Origin: Grifola frondosa
Lineage: Eukaryota; Basidiomycota; Agaricomycetes; Polyporales; Grifolaceae
Assembly: GCA_001683735.1 (NCBI GenBank)
Contig: LUGG01000025.1
Coordinates: forward strand, 1-64,000
Direction: 5' to 3'
DNA length: 64,000 bases
Below are positions 1 through 13,070 of the stretch, piece by piece. The notes below the pieces were generated by a model. The model ran no database searches and had not been told where the DNA came from. It saw only the letters and a list, made by a program, of their open reading frames with translations. How positions within the stretch are numbered: the first letter of the stretch is position 1; the number at the start of each line of letters is the position of its first letter. The translations under genes were made by a program, and so were the position numbers.

Positions 1-13
1 GGCTGCTGCTGGT

Positions 14-117
14 GGATCCAGTTCTTTGATCCAGTTCTGTTGGATCCAATTCTCTTGGATCCAATTCTATTGCCCTCTCTAAGGCAAGAAAGGAGCTCTT
101 TATATACCTTTTGAGAG
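14..117. repeat. Short tandem repeats and an inverted repeat at left edge
   Basis: Bases 14-74 hold four imperfect copies of a ~15-bp unit built on TGGATCCAATTCT. Directly after, CCCTCTCTAAGG (from 73) is mirrored by CCTTTTGAGAGGG (ending near 117), an imperfect 12-bp inverted repeat enclosing a TATATA stretch. This could be the promoter or terminal part of a transposable element cut by the window edge, but no protein supports that. Confidence 0.5.
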
Positions 118-1347
118 GGCCCAGAATTCTCCCCGGACTCTTCTTCTCAGACTGTTCCAGCACTTTCCGGGAGGCTCCAAGCACAAGAAACCATGGTAAC
201 TACTGTGCTAGAATCTTCCAGTCCTTTCCAAAGTGTTTTCCTGAATGTTCCAGCTGCATCTCCCTGCACTGCCTCTCTGACTTCCTCCAATCAGAGCTCT
301 CCTAGGTCACCCGGCCCTCAGATTTGCATAGCTTTAGTAAGGCTCTTACAAATCTGGGGCAGGGGATTACAAACCCAAGGTGCCCTTTTCTCCATTTCAA
401 GGACCTTTCTCTCACAGAGTACATAGCCTTGAAGACTTTGTCATCCATTTGAGATATTCCCTGACTAATGGAGGTCCTCTACCTTATAAATTTGCACAGC
501 CTTAGTAAGGCAATCACAAATCTAGGGTAGGGCCCTTACAAATCTGGGGGAGTTAGTCTGCCACTTTGAGAAGCACATGGTCTATGGTTCCAGGGCTGTG
601 AGTCTCCTGAAGGCTGTTCTACATCACCTCAGGTGGCTTGTGGCTGTGTATCCCTGTGACCATTGCCATGCTTCTCTTTTCAAAGGCTGTACAGACTTTC
701 CCAGGACTCTGCCTTTCTTCCAGTCCCTTCCAGAATTTGCTAACCTGATCTTCTTCTTCCTGTTTCCGCGATGTCCTGCTGTGTCCAACTCCTTGTCTCC
801 TGACTTTCCTGCACCTGATTCTTTCCCGCACTCCTTCTCCTCATGACCCTCCATGCTTTCCCCATCCCATCCTACTTGATTTAACGATGGTTGTCGTCGT
901 TTACAAGCGGGTGAAGAGGGTAAATCATGGATTCCGGCTTCGTCATCTCGTTATCTGGACTGACAGCGTATAGGGAATATCGCCACCAGGTCATTGCATA
1001 GGAGACGAGCGAATGCTGAACGTACTCGTATCGTACTGCGAAACCAATGGTGCAGGTGCCGTCGATGTGAGAAAGGGCGAGGAATATTCGTGTTTCCTGG
1101 TACTGGATGATGTGGTCGATATGGCCCGTGAACGTAATTCCGGATCGATCTGTAAGGTGCACGAATCCGGACAGTGGCATGAGGTCGAATCCGGTGGCGA
1201 GTGTGTCGTATAATAGGATGGGGAACCGAGGATCGATTACCATGGGGCACCATGGCATGCGTCGATTGGGTGGGATTGGGTGGAGATTTGACATGATTGA
1301 TGATGTCTAAACTCGATCCCGATGGTGGCCTTCGTGTGCTGTGCATA
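118..1347. other. No convincing gene; partly duplicated non-coding DNA
   Basis: A segment near 318-370 and another near 487-553 share the words TTTGCA, TAGTAAGGC and ACAAATCT, so a ~60-bp unit seems duplicated. No open frame here has a recognisable protein or good splice signals. From about 880 to 1347 the DNA lies where the C-terminal third of the neighbouring transposase would be expected, but I see no match to it. Confidence 0.5.
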
Positions 1348-3955
1348 TTACGGCACTCGGTTGACTTGGTTGCCAAAGATGGTTATTTTTGGCCCTGTCC
1401 AGGTACCAACCACGTTTAGTGCGTGACAGCGCGTGCCACCCGCCATGTCGAAGAACATATCGAGGACGACCCGACCTTGCTTGCCGGGTAAAAGCCCTTC
1501 GACCACGGGCATGATACACTAAAGGTAAGTGCGTTAGTAATGAATATGCGTTCCGGAGAACGTTCACAACGCACCTGTGATATGTCTTCGAAGTCCCTGG
1601 CGGCCAGCTTCTTGAGCCCAGAAACATTGGAGCCAAACCGCCGGATGGTATCACGACCGAATGTAGGTACCTGTGGAAATCTCAGAGAGTTCATGTAAGT
1701 GTCAGACTCCAGTAATAGCATAGATGACATACCTGGTGTCGAAGGTTTGAATCAAATCGCATCCCGCGGCCACGAGAATGCGAAGGTAATGAATGATGGT
1801 GTTTTTGCAGACCCCGAGCTCAAACTCGTGAAGCAGATCCGGAACGAGCATCCTATAATGATCAAAACCGTGGCCACGCAGACGGATCGAGAATGCGCTC
1901 TGCAATATATTTAATTGACGTTCGCATAGCAAGGCGGAAAGACGTACTTGTGTTGGTGTCAGCGAAGTCTCGTCAAGAATTGACTTGACTTGAGCTCCGT
2001 CGGGGGACCACCCTTTCTCGAAGACGCCTTTTCGCGCGAGTTGAATCTTGCGGACGACTTCCTCATCGTCTGTGCGGACCTTGGCACGACGCTTCCCATC
2101 GACAGCAGTGCCCATCCCAGGTACGTGCGCCTTCTTGGTGTAGCAGTCCGAGCACGGGCACTTTGCCAGATATTTTATACAAGCTAGCAAAACCCTACGT
2201 TTAATTAGCATGTGTACATATAGACAATAACGAAAACGTACTTTTTCGGATAGTCAGCGGAATAGGTCAGGAAGCGGGGAAATATGCGCCTCGTGATTCC
2301 GTCCCCGCACTTGACGAGGATGCCGTGAACGTAGGCATGCATAAACGTGGGGTCCAGCAGTCGGAGCCACACCTGGTGCATGAGCTCACGTTTTACGAAG
2401 CGGAGGACTGCTTCAGAAGCGGGGGAGCCATAAACGGACTGGTACCATCGCTGGAAAGTGTCCGGCAACTAGAGTACAAAAAAATTCTTATTATATGTAT
2501 AATTGACGAACTGACGGTGACTCACCTTTGGAATATATGCGATGTGATGTGCGGCAAACGCACGAGGTTTGGCACGGAGGTACTTGGAAAGGTTGGCCAA
2601 GTATCCGTAGATCGGCCACAGGGACGCCATGCCAAAGCTCGCCAGGTGCGTAGAATCTGACCAGACCATAATTCCGGCGACAGCATATTCTACGTTGGGG
2701 TCGTCGTCAGGATGGCGGGGTTGGGCGCGGATGTCTGCGTCCGCAGCGAGCATGGCGTTCGCATTGGACACCTCGCTGTACACACGCTCGCGCTTTGGCT
2801 GTGAGCCGTCCTTGGATTCGGGGTCCCAGAACAACTGGAAGGGGATCCAATTGAATTTGCGCGACGTCAGGTTCCTGCAGGCTGCAGTAACGGTCTCGAG
2901 TAGGTCGCGCGAGAAGAATCCTTCGACCTCGAATTCGGGAGCGTCAGCCTCAGATGGCCAAGAGGTTTTCTCCTTGGGGACTTTGATCCTGAAGCTTTCC
3001 TGGCGCCAACCGTCCGAAGCTGAGAATGCGCCTGAAGTGTCTGTGAAGTTGTCGAGGCGCTGGAGTTCTTTGGATGCGCGGAAGCCCTCAAGGTCTGCGG
3101 CGTCAAAGTCGGGAGCGGTGAGCACATCTTTGACGAGGCGCTGAAGCTCTCCAGCTGATTTGTAGGGCGATCCAGAATAGAACCAAGTCATTAGGCGGAA
3201 GACGGTGGCATTTAGGAAGGGAGCGAAGAAGTTGATGCGGAGGTGTTCGATAGACTCGCAGATGGAAGACCCAAACCCAGTGAGAGAATGTGTCTCATCA
3301 CCGGGAGCTGTAGCAAGAGTGTGCGCGTCGGCCAGAGAGCTAAGGGTAACGAGATCCTCTGGGTCAGATTGGGGCAAGACCGAGTAGCGCCGGAACAACC
3401 CAAAGCTGTTGCGCTCGGTGTCAAAGTGCGGGGGATCCACAGGGACATCAGGAATTGGATCATCTGGTGGTGGAGGAGAAGGTGAAGGCGGCGCAGAGGC
3501 GGTGGAGGCGGTTTGGGTTTCGGTGGGAGTCGAACGTGAATGGGGAGGCCACGGAGGGAGGTGGGGAGGTAGTCCGTGAGCGCGAGAGGACGTTTGCGTG
3601 GTCGCCCAGTACGACTGACCGAGATGGGTTTTGGTTCCTCCGGAATGTCTGCAATACTGATATTGTCGGCCTGTATACCACGGTGTAAGTATCTTTTCCC
3701 GCATGCAATCAGTTGACGTACCTCTTCGCGTTCACGCTCCCTTCGCCTATCAGCCGCAGCCTGTGCTTCACGAGCTTCTTCCAATTTGCGAACTTTGGCT
3801 GCTCTTGCTCTTTCACGTTGAACCTCAATATTTTTCTTCGCTTCTTCTCGTGCCCGAGGAACGCTTATTTTGTGTGTTTGAATACATTTGCGCCTATGGT
3901 TCTTGAGCGCGGCGGTCCCTTTGCATGGGTGAGAGCACAACTCGCATAAGTCCAT
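1348..3955 (-). mobile_element. Plavaka-type transposase gene, C-terminally truncated
   Basis: Spliced transposase of the fungal Plavaka family (CACTA-related DNA transposons). The likely start at 3955 opens with a C2H2-like finger (CELCSHPC, later H-x3-KC), followed by a charged, coiled-coil-like Arg/Glu segment and a Pro-rich linker. The family core follows: FQLFWDPESKDGSQ, WSDSTHLASFG, LSKYLRAKPRAFAAHHIAY (about 3000-2550), then the RFVKRELMHQVW exon (2205-2468), a CPCSDCYTKKAHV metal-binding-like stretch, DLLHEFELGVCKNTI (1702-2211) and QVPTFGRDTIRRFG (1416-1700). Family members run on for several hundred residues after the FDMAG motif; here the frame leaves the family near 1435 and stops at 1348. 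The copy is therefore probably dead. It lies head-to-head with the DUF6698-like gene 0.3 kb away. Confidence 0.85.
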
Positions 3956-4260
3956 CAAGTCCGAAATTGAAACAACAGAGAGAATAATTAGCAAGATACA
4001 GAAAAAACGCATAGCAATCGACGTCCAGGTAGGTGTATGCGCGGCGCCACAGTCAATGTCGGACTTAGCAGAATCATTGATCGCCCCATATTTTTGAGAT
4101 TCAAAGTCCGCGCGTACAGACGCGTCAAGGCACCAAACTCCGATGACACTCATTGAGGCCTATAAAGTACGGTAAGTGCATTCTCCCACTCTTCACCATC
4201 CACCACTACGACACTCAGCTCTTTCCATCATCCCTCCCTTTTTTCTGTGTTCCCATCCAC

Positions 4261-6271
4261 GATGCCGCGCAAGCACACCTTGAGTATAGCCCATCGCCAA
4301 AGCGCCAAGAAGCGCACAGCCACCAGGTACGTCGCGTCGATCCCGAATACCATTAACTAATCTAATCTAATCGAGTTCCACCGCCGCGGCGCCATCTGCG
4401 CCTCGCGCTCGGTCGCCACTCACCTCCTCGGAAGCGCGCCCGAGTCAATGAAGACTATTCACCCACTCGGAAGCATGCCTGACACACTCGTTCCCGCCAC
4501 GACCCGGAGAACGACCCGGACGATGATCCGGAGGATGACCCGGAGGATGACCCGGAGGACGATCCGTCCCCGAGTCGCTCGCCTTCTCCTCGGCTTCCCT
4601 CTCCGACGCCCTCTCTGTTGAGCGAAGATACTTACGAGGACGTGATGGCCATCATCAAGGACGCCAAAGTCAATACGCCCAAATGGTCTATCAAGTAAGT
4701 GATCTCGCATATAGTCAGGTAATATTCGCTCACCTCGGATTACAGCGCCAGGTACGCGCTCACGAAGCAAATCCAATCAGGAGGCCGGTTTTTGCCTCGC
4801 ATGATTGGTCCATTCGTGAGCGTGTACCGCACGTTGCTCGTCGGCATTACCGTCCATGACATGGAAAATCCCTACTTGCACGCGAGCAAGATCAAACGAT
4901 TTCAGGTTTGTAAGTGATGTTTTCACCTGTGTATATGCGCTCACATGTTTGTACAGCTCCTCTGTCCTGCGCCGCAAGCTCATCGACAATTTTGAATCCT
5001 TCTTGGTCCAAGTGCCCGCGTTCGATATCCTGGTTCCCGGCTTGGAGCACGACATGGTGGCCTTGGATTTCATCGCGTCTTTTGTGAGTTGTTTTAAATT
5101 GTCCCATTGGAATCACTCATACGCGTATTGGTTAGCTTGATACGCATGCACGCTCTGCCCGCTCAGATGATTCTGCGGCACTACGCTACGAGATAGTCAA
5201 TTATATCCCGGACGTCACACTCCCCGATGGCAGGAAGATTCCCCGCTTTGACACTGCAAACCGAAACAAGACTCAACGCGGGTTCGAAAACATCTCAACT
5301 GGCCGCCTTCTCGTTGGCCGCGAGATGAGGGATGAGTTTGATGAGGACCCCGAGGGGTAAGCGCAAACGGCGTGCATCGTGCTATTCTCACCTTTTGCGC
5401 GTAGCTTCTGTCGTTGGGTGCGCCATGGGAAGACGGTCATATACTCATCGGACATGCCAAGCTTCCTGTATTCGGAGGAGGACTACGACCCAGATGTCTC
5501 GATGCGGGGCTTTGCCAGGTGAGCTCCTGGTACAAGTACGTGCACCATGATCTATGCGGAGAAGTGCTCCTTATGTTTGATTTAGTGCTACCGGCATATT
5601 TTTACAGGTAAACGCACCGCCTTTTCCGGCCTGGTGTTACACACGGCGCTGGGCGCAAGGCATTGCTGCAATGAACTCCATGGACAGGGTGACTCCGGCA
5701 AGCATTGCATATGTGGCCGTATTGGTGAGTCACTCTCGTTGCATGCACACATTTTTCTTAAAGTCCACAGGTCCGGTTTGCATTGTGTGCACAACTCGAG
5801 TGGACCGTCGTCGACAATGCGTTCTCCCTCGACCGCTTCTACGACCTCATCTTGGAGCTTTTCAAGGACGCGGACTGGGCTTCGGACACGCTCCGATGGT
5901 GGAATTAGTACGTTCTATTGCATTCGATTTTCCGTAGCTAATTAAACATATGTACAGCACTGTCTTTGGTGTCACAGGTGACGAAGGCGACGAAGACGAC
6001 GCTGATCCCAACTGGCCCCCCGTGCGCAACAGCACTGCGTCCAAACTTCGTGCCCAGCGCAACGCGCGCCGTGACGCCAAGGCCGCGGACCCAGCTAAAG
6101 CGTTACACGACACTGAGCTAGAATACCTCGACCCCGAAGGCAGCGCGGGAGGGAAGGAAGATGTCCAGGAAGGTGAGGAGGATGGCCTGCTAGAGGAGGA
6201 TGAGCTTCAGGTGAGCAGTATTCGTATTTCTCAATTGAGATTATATGCTGACATGTATTCAGGATGATTGA
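4261..6271 (+). CDS. DUF6698-like hypothetical protein
   Basis: Multi-exon gene starting MPRKHTLSIAHRQSAKKR, then a low-complexity acidic segment of repeated DPED units (4490-4565). The conserved part follows: FLPRMIGPFVSVYRTLL, FDILVPGLEHDMVALDFI, RGFENISTGRLLVG, FLYSEEDYDPDVSMRGFARS, RVTPASIAYVAVLVRFAL and DTLRWWN, ending in an acidic tail and DD-stop after a last short intron. The order matches an Agaricomycete family I know as DUF6698, present in many copies per genome and without known function. The reading frame of the acidic segment carries a stop just upstream (around 4476), so either an intron or an indel lies there. The head-to-head position with the Plavaka transposase suggests that it is, or was, a passenger gene of that element. 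Family assignment is from memory of its motifs. Confidence 0.65.
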
Positions 6272-6292
6272 CATGTTTTCCCGACGTTGTTC

Positions 6293-6390
6293 ATGTTTTC
6301 TCGCTATTATTCTTGATGCACGCTCTTTCACTCTGTCCGTTATGTTTTCTCGCTATTATTCTTGATGCACGCTCTGTTGCTCTGTCCGTT
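6293..6390. repeat. 49-bp tandem duplication
   Basis: Two adjacent 49-bp copies (6293-6341 and 6342-6390) containing CTCGCTATTATTCTTGATG differ at only a few bases. They lie just past the stop codon of the DUF6698-like gene, in its probable 3' UTR. Confidence 0.8.
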
Positions 6391-6534
6391 ATGTGTTCGC
6401 GCACTCAGTTAACTTCATTGTTCAGATATCAGCCGAACCTCGTGTATTAGCATGTCGCCTGTCTACGAAATAAATCATGATTGGAACTACATTGGGAATA
6501 GGACTAGTCTGATATTATTATCAGCTCTGGCCGC

Positions 6535-6765
6535 GCTCCAGCGCTGAGTTGGCCGTACCTTACCGTAACTCATCAGCGCTGGCCGCGCACCCGCGCTGAA
6601 CTGGCCGTAGCTTACCGTAACTGGCCGCATGCCCCTACTGGGCTGGCCGGAGCTTATCGTACCCTACCGTAGCTTGCCATACGGTAGTGTGAAGCCGGCC
6701 GTAGCTTATCGGGCCGCCACCAGGCCCTTACCAGATCCGGGCAGGGCTACCGTACTGGCACCACC
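6535..6765. repeat. Cluster of GGCCGTAGCTTACCGTA-type repeats
   Basis: At least five degenerate copies of GGCCGTA(G/C)CTTACCGTAACT occur within about 230 bp (near 6549, 6605, 6648, 6672 and 6698), mixed with CAGCGCTGGCCGCGC words. CACTA-like transposons carry short subterminal repeats that bind their transposition proteins; the position just outside the DUF6698-like gene fits the right subterminal region of the Plavaka element. I found no mirrored cluster on the left side, in line with loss of that end. Confidence 0.55.
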
Positions 6766-6984
6766 TGCCAGTAGGTAAACCCTCCTGATAACTGCCGGTA
6801 AGATTACGCTGGAATATATTCGATTATGACCCTTATATTCTAATATATTTTACGTTAAGCGGGGCGACTTTTCGCTGATGGAGGTGCCACTGCCAGCGCC
6901 AGCCGGCCGTTCCTCGAGTCACTAACTCTGAACGACTCGGAAGTAAAGTGTGTGACTATGTGACAGTATATCACACCACATAGA

Positions 6985-7068
6985 GAGTACCATGGGGTAC
7001 CGCGCTGGTGCGGTGACGGTACCGGTGACGTCCCTTTTAGGGAAAGAACCGTCACCAATCCGGTACTC
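6985..7068. repeat. Imperfect foldback sequence
   Basis: GGTGACGGT at 7012-7020 is exactly complementary to ACCGTCACC at 7048-7056, and GAGTACC (6985) pairs with GGTACTC (7062). The whole could form an ~80-base hairpin. It may mark the end of the Plavaka element or a small separate insertion; no gene overlaps it. Confidence 0.5.
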
Positions 7069-7752
7069 CTGCGTCGCCAGGACTCGGTTATCTGGATTAT
7101 GTAATTATATATTTTGAATGACAAGCTGCTCTCTCCGGATTCACATGGTTCTCAATTGATTGATTTTGGAGGGAAATAATCTATTTTCATTGGCTTGACA
7201 CAAACACCCGCTTCTTTCATTTTTTTCGCTTTTTTTCATCACTCACTATCCTAATATAATGTGTAATGTGATTAATTTCGACATTTTTTCCTCGCGCTTA
7301 TGTAAGCGACTCGGAGCGTTGGCACCAGCGTCGCCTTTTTGGGCGCCTCTTACTCGATTTGGCGCGGTTTCTGCCCCGAAACGGTCGAGATCGCCGCATT
7401 TGGAACGCTCGCCGATACCCAGACCGGTACAGTCCAGACGATGGGTGTCGGGGGCGGCGGGGTCCCAGGCACCGTCACGCCGTCACGCGGTGGCCACCAG
7501 ACCCGTGCACATATGTATCTCGCGGCACTTGTCCCCTTTCACGTCTCAACGTCGCAGACGTCGTTTTAAGAAGGCCAGACGGTTTATTCTCCATCCTGGC
7601 ACTCATATGTCCTCAGACTGAATGCGGCCGAGGTCCTTAGCATATCTAGCTATCGATTGAACTTTGACTGGGAACCTAATCGGGTGGCCGCGCGTGGAGT
7701 GTTAGGCTCCAGGTTCAACAGCGCTGAGAGTTGGGTTTTGCTTCCAACCTCT

Positions 7753-9825
7753 ATGACTTCCGTGGTCCCCGATATCGATGAAAATGCCCTGCGGAGAACT
7801 CAGTCTGTCGGCGATATAGATCCCACACTTCGTCCCAGCCGGCTACGTGTTGCGCCGTGGCACTCAGACTCAGCCTCACCAGGGGAGCTTTTGAGACCCC
7901 GCACAGCATTGACCATGGCATCGTCCCACAACGCTTCTGCAGACCCCATGGCTCGTCGCCCACAGAGCCCGCCGCCGCCGTGGGCCATACCTCCTATGGT
8001 GTTTGGCGAAGGACGACCGCAGGCTGACCACACCCAACAAGAACAGGAACGGTCAATACTAATGAAAGTGCTGCGATTCCTGGGATATGCTGGGCCTGAT
8101 GCCAAGGCTCGTAGAGAACTCATCTCGCTCATCTGGACCTTGTGCTTTGGATTCATCCAGGTTCGTCCTTTCTCCTTTCAGAACTCTGGAAGTGAAGGTG
8201 CGGAGAACACTGCGTCCTCTGTACTTTTACTTACATAGTTATTGTACACAGTTTACTAACATGCTTATGCTCTGATTCACTTTCTTCAGTTTGTCATAAT
8301 CATCACATTGCTGGCATACGCAGGACATCATCAGAGCCCCACAATACCCGGCGTGACAGAATGGGCCGCGTGCGAGCTCCTCTCGGTGTGTGGAACGCGT
8401 TATGGCTGATCCGAGTTGCCTTGGGCATAATAGTATCGTCATGGAGCTGGCGGAGAGAGCGTGAGATTCGAGAGATGTAAGCGCACCGATTAGCATAAAA
8501 TACTTTTACCACTGACCCTCAATATAGCCAAGCGAGAAGGCAGGATGGTCGAGATCCCGAGTCAGGACAGGCGAATTCCAATGCTGCTCCCGCAGGGGCA
8601 GGCCCGAACCGATATGCATCTTCCCGGGCTACCACCTCTGGTGCTAGTCGTGACGAAGCCATACGCAATCTGAGTCATTCCCAACTATATGGACGGTTTG
8701 TGCACAATGTATCATTCAAATAAACTTATACCCATCGTAACATAGGCTGTCCATTCTGACATCTTTCGTGTCAGTGACATGGTTCTTGACCGCTCACATC
8801 CTTGAGTACACATCCGTGAATACATGCCGCTTCTCTTCTCCCCACCTTTGGTGGCTCACGTTCGCCATCCTGTGCATCTTATACCTTATGATCCTTGAAA
8901 TATTCCTGCTTGGCCTTGTTGTGTTTATCCTCGGGCCTGTGATCTATGTATGTCCTTTCGATCCCCGTGTTCGCTGAAACTGATCATTTCTGCTGTAGCT
9001 ACTCTGGAGCATCATGCTCCTCTGCTTGGGGCGACACCCGATACAGAACGCGCATTATATCAAGCCCGAGATCGGCAAGCTCCCAAAATCTGTTGTCGAC
9101 CAGATCCCCCTTGTGCTCTACATCCCGTCGCCCCCAGATGCGGACGAGGTGTCTGATAGCAAGGAATCTGTAAACCCCCTGCACCAGCCCATCTGTATCC
9201 GCCAAAGTCTCCCGCGCCTACGTCGCAACGGAAACGGCGCTTCGCCTTCTTCCGGCTCAAGAAGAACAAAGGCGACGCCGCGGGTACTAAGAAGGGAAAA
9301 GGCTCAGCGGCGGGCCAGACGAAAGGTGCTGACGCTGGGAACGGGATGTGGGAGGACATGTGGGAGGCGGGCGGATATCCCTTCGTGAGGCTTGAAGGGA
9401 ATCGCGCGTCCTGTGCGATATGCTTGATGGACTTTGAGGAGCCGCGTAAAGCTGTTGAAGCTGCGCAATCGAAGCCCCCGAAGGAGAAAAATGTAGCGGA
9501 GGTGGTGGACGATGCTGAAAGTGCTGCGGCTCAGGAAATCCAGGTAGAGCAAGTAACTGAAGAGGAACGGAATGAGCTGCAGCTAGATGATGCTGGGGAG
9601 GGCCCGCAGCCGTTGCGACTACTAAGTTGCGGACATGCCTTCCACGTAAGTGTCTTCATCTTGCAATGCGCCGCGTAGTTTGCTTATGGTAACCCTATTG
9701 CCCAGCAAATGTGTCTGGATCCATGGCTGACCGACGTATCTGGCCGCTGTCCAATTTGCCAGCGTCCAGTAGAGCCTCCTGAACCATCTGGGAAGAAAAG
9801 CAAGCGGAATCGACGGACACCTTAG
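7753..9825 (+). CDS. Multi-pass membrane RING-H2 protein, putative E3 ubiquitin ligase
   Basis: Five or more exons. The N-terminus is polar; hydrophobic segments follow: FVIIITLLAYAG after the first intron (8161-8289), VWNALWLIRVALGIIVSSW, LSILTSFVSVTWFLTAHIL, LWWLTFAILCILYLMILEIF and VFILGPVIYLLWSIMLLC. The C-terminal cytosolic part has a basic linker and a C3H2C3 RING: CAIC, then after an acidic insert CGHAFH, and past an intron (9646-9705) QMCLDPWL and CPIC. Long inserts between the first two and later zinc ligands are common in this Agaricomycete family. Such proteins recruit E2 enzymes to ubiquitinate membrane or membrane-near substrates; the substrate is unknown. The frame slips by one base near 8374-8382 (between WAACE and PLGVWNALW) and again near 9150-9180. 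Both look like missing single bases rather than introns. The start at 7753 is the first ATG of the frame following the likely 5' UTR. Confidence 0.8.
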
Positions 9826-11088
<1,263 letters not shown>

Positions 11089-12983
11089 ATGGGTACCGCG
11101 TCTTCGAAGCCTACTGCTGTCGCCACCACCTCGTCGAACGATGAGAAATCTCATGGTACACTCAACGAGGTTACATCTTCTCTCGCGTCTCTTCATTTGA
11201 AGAGCCCAAGCTCGGCAGATGGCTCACTGACTTTGGGCAATATTGACTCTTGGGAGTCTTATGTTGCCTCGCAGCCTAAGCTCGAGTTGGCGCGTACTAT
11301 CTTGAATCACTCTAACATCCGCTCTGCCTTGGCCTCGAGGTCTGCTACAGTTGCAGATGTCCACGTCTTCAATACCGAGGTGGATTTCAAGACTGGGCCT
11401 ATCACAAACCAGAAGAGTTCGGGCCGATGCTGGCTGTTTGCTACCACGAACGTTCTCAGATACAACATCATGAAGAAGTTGAACCTTGACGATTTCCAGC
11501 TCTCTCAGGTTCGTTGAACTCCAACCTTTATATCAAGAGATTAAATATTCACATGTATGCATAGTCGTATCTGTTCTTCTGGGACAAGCTCAACAAGTCA
11601 AACTATTACCTTGAGCTCGCCATCCAGCATGCAGACCTCCCTTTGGACGACCGTCTCGTTTATTATCTTTCTGACGAGCTGATCAGCGACGGAGGTCAGT
11701 GGGATATGGTTGTCAATCTCCTCGAAGTAAGCATACTCTCTGTTATTATCTGTCACGCTAAATTGCGCGTTAGACTTATGGTGTTGTACCTCAACCCATA
11801 CACCCCGAGTCACTCCACTCTTCTCTTTCCAGCCCCATCAACACCCTTCTTAAGACGAAGCTACGGGAACATGCTCTCATTCTGCGCTCGCTCTCTTCAT
11901 CCCTCCGCTCTTCTCCACGACCGGTATCCGAAGAGACAATATTGCGTACACTCCGTTCAAAGAAAGAGGAGCTCATGAAAGAGATCTACGTTGTAATGAC
12001 CGCAACCCTTGGCGTGCCGCCAAAACCCGACGAGAAATTTGTCTGGGATTACTACGACAAGGATGGCAAGGCGGCGACTTGGTCCGGCACTCCGCTACAA
12101 TTCTACAAGACCTTTGGCTACGACAAGTACTCCGTTAGTGCATATCTTGTGTAGAGGAGATAATTTTGATTGACATCGATTGCTGACAGCCTTCAGACTC
12201 GTTCTCGCTCATCAATGATCCACGGAATGCCTACAATAAGCTTTACACTGTTGATAAGCTCGGAAATATTTGTGGGTGGACGGCCCGTGCTGTGTAAGTT
12301 CGATTCACCCATCAATCGATTTAAAATTGATGCTGATTGACGCATCACATCAGATGTTAATACGCAAGTCGAGAATCTTAAAGACGCCGTGGTGAAGCTC
12401 GTCAAAGCGGGCCAGCCAGTTTTCTTCGGTTGCGATGTCGGTCAATTTTCTGATAGGGACGCTGGCATTATGGATACGGCCCTCTACGAGTACGAAGTTT
12501 GTGCACATTCCCAGTTCCTGTCTTTGCCCAATGCTTATACGTTTTAGAACGCGTTTGACATCAAACTTGGGCTCTCGAAGGCGGATCGTCTGCGGACGAA
12601 CGAATCGTCAATGACACATGCCATGGTGATTTCCGGTGTTTACCTCGATCCCGCCACGGGCAAGCCTCTGCGCTACAAGGTAGAGAACTCTTGGGGTGAG
12701 ACTGCTGGTGAGAAGGGATACTTCGTCATGACCGATGCGTGGTTCGAGCAGTATGTTCAGCTTTGGTGACACAACTTCATTTGCATGCTGACTGAGTGTG
12801 GTGTAGATTCGTATACCAGGTAGTGGTTCCGAAGGCTCTTGCTCCCAAGGACCTCGTGAAGGTGTTTGAGAGTGGCGAGAAGACTGTGCTTCCGCCTTGG
12901 GACCCCATGGTTTGTCCATACCGATAATGGTTCACCCAGCCTTGATACTAACATCGCTTCTCATGCAGGGTTCTCTGGCCTGA
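11089..12983 (+). CDS. LAP3: Bleomycin hydrolase / aminopeptidase C (peptidase C1B)
   Basis: Cysteine aminopeptidase of the papain superfamily, in yeast Lap3/Gal6, a cytosolic hexamer that trims peptides and hydrolyses homocysteine thiolactone and bleomycin. The catalytic Cys sits in KSSGRCWLFATTN (exon 1), the His in MTHAMVISGVYLD and the Asn in RYKVENSWGETAGEKGY; the C-terminus WDPMGSLA is the family's usual end. Exon 1 runs 11089-11508 (140 codons); introns follow after LSQ, NLLE, DKYS, PVL, LYEYE, WFEQ and WDPM. One extra T near 12268-12271 (LGNI then VGGRPVL) breaks the frame in an otherwise complete enzyme and is probably a sequencing error. The last intron and last exon are copied at 56.24-56.32 kb. 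Length of roughly 490-500 residues fits the family. Confidence 0.93.
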
Positions 12984-13070
12984 ATGACATATATTTAATG
13001 TGTGTGTATTTGTGCTGTAATCGTGCAGCAGTTGTACAATGACGTGGTATTTCTGGTGAGCGGGGATCGT

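Noticed and set aside
881..1294. 137-codon minus frame as the missing C-terminus of the Plavaka transposase
   Set aside because: It shows none of the family's C-terminal motifs I remember and is overlapped by several equally long frames.
12261..12280. Programmed frameshift in bleomycin hydrolase
   Set aside because: No slippery heptamer plus structure; the shift is one extra T in a T run and similar slips occur in many unrelated genes, so an assembly error is simpler.
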